This document shows, piece after piece, positions 22,593 through 32,779 of a DNA stretch of 64,000 nucleotides. The stretch comes from Castanea sativa (taxonomy: Eukaryota; Streptophyta; Magnoliopsida; Fagales; Fagaceae), in contig NC_134017.1 of assembly GCF_040712315.1 (NCBI RefSeq), positions 81,783,987-81,847,986 on the forward strand, read 5' to 3'. The translations under genes and the position numbers were made by a program. Positions within the stretch are counted from its first letter, which is position 1; every line of letters starts with the position of its first letter. A model generated the notes under the pieces. The model ran no database searches. It was given only the letters and a program-made list of their open reading frames with translations, and had not been told where the DNA came from.

Positions 22593-23597
22593 ATGTCTCA
22601 AAGGTATTCAAGTGGGAAAACACCCATAATTGATCTCACATCTTCTCTAGTATCAAAGAGAACTAGGTAGGCTTTAGTTGCTTTTGATAGAAGGAAGTTT
22701 ATGTGTTTGACGGACTTCCAATCCTTCAACACACACTTCAAGAATGCACCTACTGTGGTGGAATGGGTTGTGAAGTTTGACTATTTGGGATCAACCTTCA
22801 TCCCTAGGATCTTTGCTGATAAAGATTGGGAAAACTTGTTTGGGATGTTCGCTAAGCCAATAGAGGAACTTATCAAGGAATTCTACTCAAACGCTTGGTT
22901 CACTAGAGCTTAATTGTGTTGGGTTTGGGGAAAAGACTTCATCATCACACAGGACTATCTAGCCAAGATTCTTCAAATGAACCATCCGTTAAATGTTGTC
23001 ACAACTCCTTATGATGACAGAGTGGGACATTTTGATCTCATTCTTGAAACTCTAGGAGCTAATCTTGAAGTCTCTGTCACGGGTACATCCATTGGCACTA
23101 CAAGGTTCACTCCTAAAATCAAGACCCTTGCATTGATCATGCACTCCAATTTGTACCCACTGACCAACATGAGCTTCATCAACCTTCGAAGAGCAAAGTT
23201 ACTTTGTGATCTCATAAAGGGTGCTTCAATCAACATCTGTGCACACATTTTCCAAACTTTATGAAAACCTGCAGGCAAATCAACTACTAGGACTTGTCTT
23301 CTTTTTTGCAGTCTCATAATGAAGATTCTGCTTCTCAAGGGAATTCATCCTCCCAAGGATGGAACAATTCTACCTCGACAAGGTCTAATAACTTTGCAAT
23401 CATTGAAAAGTGGCAAATTTTACTTTTCTACAAAGAGAGCAAAGAAGAGTTTCTCTAAAACTCCAAAGAGTGAATCGAAGACTCTTTTTCTTGCAACTCC
23501 CATTGGGCAATCTTCTACTGCTCTTGGTTCATCCCATCAGCCGAAAGCTAATGCATCTAGTCCTTGGACTCCAAAGCCTCAGCCATCTCATCCTTAA
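22593..23597 (+). pseudogene. Second retroelement ORF, resembling the plant 'putative transposon protein' domain
   Basis: The frame begins at ATG 22593, directly after TCTATCTTACAG, which looks like a splice acceptor, so expression from a spliced RNA is plausible. It reads MSQRYSSGKTPI..., then FDRRKFMCL, EFYSNAWF (about 22880) and VWGKDFIIT (about 22923), a pattern seen in ORFs that accompany plant LTR elements in a position downstream of gag or pol. Stops at 22668-22670 (TAG), 22911-22913 (TAA) and 23262-23264 (TGA) break the single frame. After that the protein becomes Ser/Pro-rich. Function is unknown; an env-like role has been proposed for ORFs in this position, but no signal peptide or membrane segment is visible. 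Confidence 0.5.
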
Positions 23598-24512
23598 CCT
23601 CATTTTCAATCATCCATTCATCAGCTGGATCGGATGGTGGCCATGATGGAAGGAATACATGATTGTATATTTGGACTATAATGTATCATGTATGCTCAGA
23701 ACAATTAAGATTAGCGTCACCTTACTAGTCTTGAGATGCAATTGGATCAAATTCAACTCAAGCTTAAATCAAACTTTTAGTCATTCGTGACAAAAAGGGG
23801 GAGAAAGTTTTTGTCGTGAATATGTGAAGATTAGCATATAGTAAGGGGGAGAGCATATGGAAAGAGGGAGTACGGTGGGTATGCATATGGAAAGGGAGAG
23901 CATAGTGGATATATAGAAAGGCAATTAACTAATAGCCACACAAGATAAAAGTTTCTAACTGCTTCTAATTTATTTTGCCTAGTTTATATACCCTGCTTTA
24001 TTTAAGCTTTCAGTATTTTAGTTTAAAAACTCAATTTGCTTCAGTACGTTTGTACCTTGGCTTTTATAACCTTTATGATGCATTTAGTTATCTATTTCCT
24101 CTTGCTTTAGTTTTCTTTATTGCATCATATGCCTTGTTGGACATGCAATTAGTTTTTGTATTGCACTTAATTGCTTGCATGTCTAGATTTTCATTTACTT
24201 GATAAATGTTCATTGTAGTTATTTCTTAATAACTATTCATGTTTGATCGAGTTTTGCTTTAAGTTATTTTCATGTGGTATCTACATGATCGCATTTTACT
24301 TGTTCTATATACATGTCTTGATTTCTACTTGTCTCAAACTTAATGAAGTTATTTGTTATGTGCAAGTGTTTTAGGTTACAGGTATATATGATACAAGTTC
24401 TCCATAGGTTTTAGACTTAGGTGTGAGTAAGTTTTGCCTTTGTTCCCAAACTCACATTTTAAGTCTAGAGTTTGTTTAAGGGTTTTGTCACGGAATAGCC
24501 AAAATGGGCAAT

Positions 24513-25536
24513 TGTAAAGTTGTGATTCTCAACTATATTTTATTAGCTTTAATTTTGTGTCAAATTTGATTGTATTTTAGTCAATCATTTCCATATGTTT
24601 GTGGGATTTAATGTAAGGGTTGAGTGAGAGAGTTTGGTGAAAATTTGTGAAAAACAGTGAAGTTTATGTCTTGCTTGCGATTAACTCGCGGGTGGACAAC
24701 CCACGAAAGGTCACGTGAGAAGCACATGCTGAAAGGTAAATAGTCAAATGTCAAGTTGTATTTCGTGAGTCATCTCATGACTGGACCATCTCTGTCTAGA
24801 TGATTTTAAAGTGTGCTTTCCTTACTTCTTTACCCACACACTATATAAACCCACATTACCCACAAAATTGTAAGGAGACTTTCAAAAAGAAAACCTTAGA
24901 AATACACTTGAGAGTTAGAGATTGTAAAACCAAAACCATCTACACAATTTCTCTTAGTTTTCCTCTACTCCTACTTCTCCAATTACCAATCCTTAAGAGG
25001 TTCTTAACCCAAACACATACCTCACCAATCTAAGTGTTGTTGGTTGTTTTGCTGCTTGTGGGAAGCTTTGGAAAAGTCATTGATTGCTAGATGCAATTTG
25101 AAGCCAATTGTGGGATCCAGATAACTAGTGAAGACATGGCTCAATGGAGCTTGTTGGGAGCCAGAATTCGGAAAGTTCAAGTACATTGAGTAGATTAAGC
25201 TTGTAAGGTCTTTTTAATATCCTTATACTCCAACTTTATACACTACTAGATCATTTCGGCTTGGAGGGCCATAAAGATGTTTTTCGCCGAGTACTTCGGT
25301 TTCCTCTTCGATAACACATCTCGATGTTATCTTGTATTTGCATCTCTCTTCCTTTACTCTTGTGCTTTACATTTATTGCTTATTGTATTTGTTTATGCAT
25401 TAGAGTGTTGTTTTGGTTTATTGCGTTTCATTTATTCTTATTCCACACTTAGATAAGTTGAGTAAAAGCAATTTAGCCGTAAGTTTAAAATTGGGAGTCT
25501 AAACAAACAATTGTGTTTTGCACTATCATGTTGTCA
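24513..25536 (+). repeat. 3' LTR of the decayed retroelement
   Basis: It begins TGTAAAGTTGTGATTCTC and ends near TGTTGTCA. A TATA-like CTATATAAACC is at about 24840. It shares ordered blocks with 35883-36893 (TGTAAAGTTG, TTTTCCTCTACTCCTAC, AATCCTTAAGAGGTT, a CTTGGAGGGC..GAGTTCTTC-like region), so both are LTRs of one family. The end coordinate is placed by comparison with that copy. Confidence 0.7.
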
Positions 25537-26104
25537 ATAATAAAAAAAACTCATCACAAAATTACAATGTTATTATAACCAAAATTAAAATAAAACCAAA
25601 AAAATAAAAAATAAAACTTTATAATAATTTATTACTCAAAAAATTGATAGACATTGAAATTCATAGCCATGTAGATTGTGTTTTGATATAAAATCATATT
25701 CTTATTTTCAAAAAAACTAAGTATTAACCTAAACCAAAATTCAACCAAAGCTATAAAAAAGAGAGAGAAGACTTTGTGATGGAAAATTTAAAAAATACAG
25801 TACCAAAATACAGATTAAAAAATAACCATCAACCTTAATCAGAGTTATAAGGAAGAACAAAAATTCACCAAAAGAGAGAGATAATTCATAATTTTTTTGT
25901 GAGAAAAATATGAATTGAATGAGAGAAATGATATGAAATTTATACAAAATAAAAAGGGAAGAAGAATAGTCAAAATATAAAAAAGAGAAAAGAATAAAAG
26001 AAGTGTAATTGTAAAATTGAGAATAGTGGGGAGATAAAGAGGTAAAGGAAAAAGGAAAAAGTTGAAGGAAGTATAAGAATAAATGTGAACTAATAGGAAG
26101 AATA

Positions 26105-26248
26105 AGGGAGTGTTTGGTAAGAGATTTTAAACAACGTTTTTCTAATGTTTAAACAATATTACACGTATTTTTACACACTTTTTCACCTACATGAATTTTC
26201 AAAAAATACAAATAACATTACTAGAATAACATTACCAAACATCCTCCT
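26105..26248. mobile_element. Small MITE
   Basis: A 144-bp AT-rich element starting AGGGAGTGTTTGGTAA and, read inwards from the right, AGGAGGATGTTTGGTAA. This imperfect inverted repeat and the small size fit a MITE. The target duplication is unclear. Confidence 0.6.
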
Positions 26249-27459
26249 AAGAGTTTTTATTTTACTTTATATTTTATAGAATAAGGAGAATAAAAGTCAA
26301 AAAAAGAAAAGATAAGAAGTAGAAAATTGGTAATTTTAAGGGGATGATGTGGGCCATGTGGCCGCTTACTTGGATGATTGGTAGATATAAATAGATTATG
26401 ATTTATTTTTATGATAAATAGCCAAACACATACACACAAAGATAAGAAGGGAAAGCTAGTGAAGACATGATGATGATCTGAGCCTCACTCGACGTTGTGT
26501 AAAGGAAAAGGAGTCCTGCCCTCTCTGTCTGTTTTAAGGTACAGTTTTTCGTTGAACAATACATCTAATTCTTCTTCTTCTATATTCATTATTGATGTTT
26601 CCTTTGTTTAAGACAAATAAAAAGGTTGTTCTTTGTTTCGTCTAAAATTACACTTGTGTTTCTTTCTCTCTCATCTCAAAAGTCAAAACAGATCATAAAG
26701 CTTGCTCAATTTTACACTAAAAAAAAATTGGAAGGGAGAAGAGATTCTCTAGTTTCTGTTAAGTTTAGTTGTTGTTTGTTCAATACTTTTAGTCAACGAT
26801 TGAATTAAGCGATTCCATGGACACAATTTTCAATATTGACGTGATTAACATGTTGTGTTTATAATAAAAGTGATCGCGACATGGAACAAGGATCAAGTTG
26901 GTGTCAGTAAAGTTATCTTTTAGTTTGCATGTGCGAAGTTCAGCTCATATCAATCTGACTCATCTCATTGAGAGCCAAAACTCATAAGGTTTTGAAGGTC
27001 AAGTAATTATGAGTCAAATCAAAACCATTTTTAATTTGAAAAGTTGGGTTTTTTTTTTTTTAATGTGCTGGCGCAGATTTGGAATTTTTAATGGGGCCCA
27101 TTTGGTCTCTTTCATCTTGGATGCACGAGGGGACTGACTGGTCTCAATCAGATTCAACCAAATTTTCATTGATGCATTCATCACTCAGTTGTCAAGGCCA
27201 AAATCAAAGTGTAACACTTTGAATGTTGCCATCCATAGATTCTTCAAAATTCAGTTGTTCATTAGATGCTCCTAAGTCTAAACAATACTTTTTCAATTTT
27301 CTTAGACCATATATTACTTCATTGCTTGAATTTAAATCCTCTAGATTTTGATTAGCTATCACATTCATGATCTTGTTTTCGTTACAGGGCATTCACAAGT
27401 ATTTTGAGATGCTGAAATTTATTCATGATATCTTAGATTTTTCTAAACGCTAAATAGCC

Positions 27460-27560
27460 AATGAGCTGACACTTCCTCCTACCTAATAATAGGAAAAAGA
27501 GAGAGGTTGTGAGTTTGAGTCCCACTGGTGGTGTGTACGTGTGTGAATTATCATGAATAT
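27460..27560 (+). mobile_element. tRNA-derived SINE relic
   Basis: A-box-like AGCCAATGAGCTGACAC (about 27458) and B-box-like GGTTGTGAGTTTGAGTCCC (about 27504) are spaced as in the other SINE relics of this window. No clear tail is visible. Confidence 0.5.
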
Positions 27561-28835
27561 AAGTCGCACAATTGTGGTTTTGAAGCCAGATTTTTTCAAC
27601 CACTTCTGCATTTTTGGTCTTCTTCAACAGTGATTTCCCTATATGCTTCATTGCTACCTTGAAAAGTTGTTGAGCATATATTTATTGAAACGTGACTAGA
27701 AAAGTTCTTATTTGATGCTATATCTTTTTTATTTGGTTACAAATACGGACTAAACCAGAAAACTGATATCTTGAAAGAAATTCACAGTCTGATCAAGTTC
27801 ATTTTTTTGGGACCCATCTTTAATAATTTCCAATTCCATAAAAGAAGTGGATAAATGATAGAAATGATCTCACGTTCTTTATTATTATTATAAACATTAT
27901 GGATTTTTTTTTTTTTTTTTTTGTTGTTGTTGATAGAAATGATCTCACTCATTTTCATCCCTATAACCATACTTAGTCCACTACACTAGTTTAGGATCAG
28001 TATCTCATCTAAATTCAAAATTGGAGCAGTCATCATCTTAGCCTCATTCTTGAATAATGGTTTACAAGCATCATAACCAAAATTATCTCCAGGAATTTGT
28101 CTATGCTATATCTCACACAAACTTGGGCCCACTCAAGAATCTTTGAGTGCCAAATCATCTCATTTCCTTGTTCCCTTTTTTTTCCTCTCTTTCCTTTCTC
28201 TTTTTTTAAGTAATTTTGTCCTCTTGACTTCAAGCATCTATGCCAACCTCACTAGTTTTTATAGTTGTACTCTACTCAGGGTGATAAATGATTCCTTCCC
28301 AAAACCTTTACTTGGTAAAAATTGGATATGACAGGATTTATTTTGGGACATTAAAATAGTAGTTTATAATTAACTTTATACAAGTCTTGAAAGAATTCTT
28401 GAAAGCATAGGTTCTATGTTCCCCAACTTTTTATGATGTTTTGTGTTTAGCTCCTTAACTTATTATGCAGTTGTTCTCCAATTCTCATACTTTTGGTCTG
28501 TATCCTTCCGCTTTGGCTTTGCAATTTTTTATTTACATGAATGTTTTTTTGGGGATTTTCAGTTGCAGAACATGTGATAATTGCAAGAATGATGACATTC
28601 ATATAAAGTGAAAGTGCCTCATATAATCTAATAAGTTTCTGCATTTGATTTTAAGTGGAAACCAGATCATATATCAAATTTTGGCTCTAACTTTAAGGAG
28701 TCTTCCCCTTAATTATTGTCTTTGCTACCTTTTCTCGTTGTTGTTCAGGCCAAGCTTGCTGAAAGCGCTTGATGTACAGATAAGAAAATTTTCAGGGTTT
28801 CTTGTTTTTTTTGAAATTGAAAACAAGAGAACAAT

Positions 28836-31074
28836 ATGGTTGCTAGTGAAGGCTTCATTAATGTTCATGATCATGGTACAGTAGTTGATAAGAAAAAAGT
28901 TAGAGTTCAATGCAAATATTGTGGTAAAGTGGTGAGTGGTTTCTTCCGTCTAAAGTGCCACTTAGGAGGTATACGTGGAGATGTTACCCCTTGTGAAAAT
29001 GCTCCTCAAAATGTGAAGGAACTTTTTAGAAACAAATTACTTGAAAGGAAGATAGAAAGTTTAAGCAAGGAAGTTGATGAATTAAATAACCCGAATCTTC
29101 CCTGTAAAAGGAATTGCCGTCCTAACTTGAATAGTGTTAAGCATAATAAGCATGAAACAACTCAAACCGCTGGTTCTTGTGATGGGAGGCATGTCGATTT
29201 GGACTCTGCACAGGAAGACAGTCTTACAGACAGTGCTCCTCTTCCCTCTGGAAATACAGGTTCTCAAACAGCCATCAATTGCAAAGAAGGAAGAGTTTCA
29301 TTATCAAGGAAAGCCCAAAAATGCATTGCTAGATTTTTCTATGAAACAGGTGTTGATTTCGGTACTGTCAATTCCCCTAGTTTCAAAGCAATGATAAATG
29401 CTACCCTGGGTGATGGTCAGATGGTGTACAACATCCCAAGTTGTCAGGAGCTAAAAGGGTGGATCCTTAAAGATGAGGTGAAGGATATCCAAGAGTATGT
29501 GAAGAAGATTAGGCATTCATGGGCAAGCACAGGGTGTAGCATCTTGTTAGATGGATGGATTGATGAAAAGGGTCGACACCTGGTTAATTTTTTGGTGGAT
29601 TGCCCCCAGGGTATTGTTTATCTTCGCTCATCTGATGTTACATCTTTCATTGACGATGTTGATATGTTACAGTTGTTGTTGGATGGAGTTATTGAGGAGA
29701 TTGGAATTGAAAATGTAATTCAAGTGGTGGCATGTTCTATAACAGGTTGGATGGGAGCTGTGGGTAAGCAATTCATGGATAGGTGCAAGAGAGTGTTCTG
29801 GACTGTGAGTGCATCCCATTGCATTGAGCTTATGCTAGAGAAGATTGAAATGATTGAGTCCATCAGAGGTATATTGGCTAAAGCCAAGTCCCTTACAAAG
29901 TTTATTTATGGCCATGAAACAGTTTTGAATCTTTTGAAGAAACATACTCTTGGCCGTGACCTAATTCGGCCCTCCAAAATAAGGTCAGCAATGCCCATTA
30001 TGACTTTGGAGAATATTGTCTCAGAAAAGCTGCAATTAAAGAACATGTTTGCCTCACCTGAGTGGAACACATCAGTCTGGGCTCCTAGAACAGAGGGAAA
30101 GAGGGTAGCAGATTTGATGGAAGATAACTCTTTCTGGACTGGAGCTGGGATTGCCTTGAAGGCAACTGTACCAATTGTGCATGTTTTATGTTTAATCAGT
30201 CAGGCTGATAATCCACAAGTGGGGTACATATATGAAACAATGGACCAACTAAAAGAGACAATTAAAGAGGAATTTAAAGGTAAGAAATCCCAGTACATGC
30301 CTTTTTGGAAAGCGATTGATGAGATTTGGGACAACTTTCTCCATAGCCCTATTCATGGTGCAGGGTATTATTTAAACCCAAGTCTCTTTTATTCAAGTGA
30401 TTTCCTAAGTGATGCTGAGGTTGCCTTTGGCCTTTTGTGCTCTACTGTCCGCTTGGTACAAGATCAGAGAAGTCAAGATTTGATATCCCGACAACTTGAA
30501 GACTATAGACATGCTAGAGGTAGTTTTGAAGAGGGGAGTGCCATTAACCAAAGAACCAGCGACCCTCCTGGTAAGAGACCTCTATAGTTTGGCCTCTTGC
30601 TTGCTTAATGTTTGGTTTGGTTTGAGTCTGTCAAAAACCATGATTTTAAACTTGTATTTTTATGTAAATTGAACTACAGCTCTATGGTGGTCTCATTATG
30701 GAACACAATATCCTGAGCTGCAGAGATTTGCCTTTCGAATTCTGAGCCAGAACTGTGACGGTGCTTCAAGATGCGGACTAAAGAGAAGTTTGGCCGAGAA
30801 GCTGCTTACAACTGGAAGGAATCCTATTGAGCAACAAGGATTGAGTGAACTGACATTTGTACATTATAATTTGCAACTGCAGCAGTTTCAGTCAGGCAAA
30901 AAGTGTGACATTGTGGCTGAAGAGATTGACCCAATGGATGATTGGATAGTTGATGAAGCACCAGAGATTGTGTCCCGAAATGTTCAATCTTCACGGATTA
31001 ACTTGGGCTTCACTGAAAAGGCTATTAATGGGAATGGACCTTCTCGATTTCAAGCAAAGAGAGAACCCTTGTAA
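28836..31074 (+). CDS. hAT-transposase-derived BED/DUF659 protein, probably domesticated
   Basis: Two coding exons, 28836-30570 and 30680-31074 (GT..AG intron of 109 bp), give 709 aa. Residues 20-60 form a BED zinc finger (Cys26, Cys29, His42, Cys53). About 178-330 is a DUF659 / RNase H-like region. The C-terminal exon opens with ALWWSHYG and PELQRFAFRILSQ, the hAT dimerisation region. One expected catalytic Asp is present (LLDGWID, Asp239), but the second, normally in a V-T-D-N-A context, reads V-A-C-S-I-T-G, with Ser301 in its place. The frame is otherwise intact, and no terminal inverted repeats are evident around the gene. It belongs with plant proteins annotated as hAT superfamily that act as host genes, likely nuclear DNA-binding or dimerising proteins; the actual role is unknown. 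The start is the first ATG that includes the whole zinc finger. Confidence 0.85.
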
Positions 31075-32506
31075 GTGAAGATAAAAGGTATAGTTGAAAA
31101 AGGATGGGGTATAGCAATGGAATTTGCCCAGATTTAGAACCATGTCTTCCAACAAGTGTTTAAGGATAAGTGTTAAAACTAACTCACATGGCATTTTTGT
31201 TTTCTCCTTCACGTACATATTTGTTTACAGTGTGTTTGTGTGCATTAAATCTGTAGCTTTTCTGATTCGTAGAACATACAATCATACGGTGCGTGAGAGA
31301 GCAGAAAGTTGAGAGTTATTTTGCCTTCAATAGATAGCAGTATAATTTCTCTGGCAACCTTCGGTCAGAAAGTTTGAGAGCAAATTTGTCACTGAGAATG
31401 ACTTTTGAGTTTTTACATTTTGTTGCTCCATGTTAAACGTTTCTTGATCCCCATTATCAAATTGAATTATTTGAAGTCATTTGGAAGCTATGGCTAATAT
31501 ATTGATTTTGTCTTTGAACTTTACAAGAAATCGATTGGTTTTCGTACCAAAACTTTTGTGCTCTGCTACTTTATGTCCTTTTGTTTTTGGCCGTTAATTT
31601 TTTTTTTTTTTTTTTGAACAAAAAAAAGAAGGACAGGAGTGACCTAAGTTGGCGTCTTCTACCTGGTTGCGACTATAGTGACATTTTATCCACTGAGATC
31701 AGGTTTGTGGGAGTAGAGGATTCGAATGGGTCATAGATGTGGACCGACTCTATCAAGGTTTATCCCATGTGGTCTAATGGAAAGTTGGTATGCTATTTAT
31801 TTTAGCATTAAGTGATTTGACTTGAAACAATTTTTTGTTCTTTAACTTTTCCTTTAAAGGTTGAACATGTGGCATCCAATGGTCTCACGCAGGGATAAAC
31901 CTTAAAGACAACAACTATATTTTAGCCTATGAAAATTCTAATTTGTATATTCTACAACTACCAAATATGTCCAGTTTTAGTCAATTGGGCATCGGACCAA
32001 TGGTAGAGTTAGGATTTGAGGATTTGATTTGAATATTTTGTGATATTTTAATGTAAGAAAGCTGACCAAAATATTGCATATTATTATATTGTGCTTTTTT
32101 TTTTTTTGATAATATATATTGTGTTTATCCATTGGGATTCTTATCACATGAATAATTCATTTTTCAAAAATTTAAAGGTCAAAACTCAAGCTTAGGATTT
32201 GAGGATTTGATTTGAATATTTTGTGATATTTTAATGTAAGAAAGCTGACCAAAATATTGCATATTATTATATTGTGCTTTTTTTTTTTTTTTGATAATAT
32301 ATATTGTGTTTATCCATTGGGATTCTTATCACATGAATAATTCATTTTTCAAAAATTTAAAGGTCAAAACTCAAGCTATAATGGAATGGTTTAGAGTAGA
32401 TAAATAAATATCATTTGCAATTTATGTAAATTTTTGTTATTTTGGTTAATAAAGACTCATATAATATTCAAATTGTAATGATTTAAAAATATATTACGAA
32501 CAATTA
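31075..32506. other. 3' flank of the hAT-derived gene and AT-rich spacer
   Basis: The first few hundred bases are presumably 3' UTR; no polyadenylation signal was fixed. Further on are T-runs (about 31598-31616), a low-complexity region and the duplication at 32010-32376. No coding domain was seen. Confidence 0.4.
32010..32376. repeat. Near-perfect tandem duplication of about 184 bp
   Basis: The block starting AGGATTTGAGGATTTG at 32011 is repeated from 32194. By eye the copies are identical except for the length of an internal T-run. Such identity in non-coding AT-rich DNA points to a very recent duplication or an assembly artefact. Confidence 0.9.
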
Positions 32507-32735
32507 AGAGCTTTGTAACTCAATTGGTAAGTTTTTTGCATGGTTTAAAAAATCAAACCGGAGGCAAAACCAGACTTGCCTCTAGTTCCTAGTTTTTGAC
32601 CTTTTTTCCGAACCGGATTGGCCTCCAGTTCCTAGTTCAACCAATTAGACCGGCAGGTCTGATCTGATTTTTAAAACATAGGTTTTTTGTTTAAATTCTA
32701 CCGGCTCTATCCAAAGAGAGTTTTGTAGGTCACTT
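32507..32735 (+). mobile_element. SINE-like sequence split by a MITE
   Basis: An A-box-like GCTTTGTAACTCAATTGG (32509) and, beyond the inserted MITE, a B-box-like GTTTAAATTCTACC (32689) would lie at normal SINE spacing once the MITE and one copy of its 8-bp target duplication are removed. Confidence 0.5.
32539..32681. mobile_element. hAT-like MITE with 8-bp target duplication
   Basis: A 143-bp element whose ends are CATGGTTTAAAAAATCA and, read inwards from the right, CTATGTTTTAAAAATCA. It is flanked by GTTTTTTG on both sides (32531-32538 and 32682-32689). An 8-bp duplication is diagnostic of hAT-type insertion. The interior is rich in AACCGG-like words. Confidence 0.8.
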
Positions 32736-32779
32736 AACCCCTTCTTTTTTTTCTCTTTTCTTATTTTGAGAAAGAAGAT

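Larger units (their letters stand above)
18567..25536 (+). mobile_element. Decayed LTR retroelement: gag, second ORF, 3' LTR; no pol
   Basis: In one orientation lie a gag remnant (18567-19776), about 2.8 kb of non-coding sequence with two sets of tandem duplications, a second retroelement ORF (22593-23597), purine-rich tracts (GACAAAAAGGGGGAG at about 23791, and a degraded tract just before 24513) and a 3' LTR (24513-25536). No protease, integrase or reverse transcriptase is visible. This could be a non-autonomous gag-only family or an autonomous one that lost pol. The 5' LTR is missing. A solo LTR of the same family is at 35883-36893. Confidence 0.6.
25537..28748. other. AT-rich intergenic DNA and possible 5' leader of the hAT-derived gene
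   Basis: No domain-bearing frame was seen. A plausible acceptor TTGTTCAG (28741-28748) lies 87 bp before the next start codon, so 28749-28835 may be part of the leader. A candidate leader donor is TTTTAAGGTACAG near 26534-26546, which would give an intron of about 2.2 kb; this pairing is a guess. The rest is low-complexity sequence, a MITE and a SINE relic. Confidence 0.4.

Noticed and set aside
27204..27392. 62-codon minus-strand open frame near 27.3 kb
   Set aside because: Looks moderately protein-like but has no recognisable motif and no supporting neighbours; not enough to call a gene or fragment.
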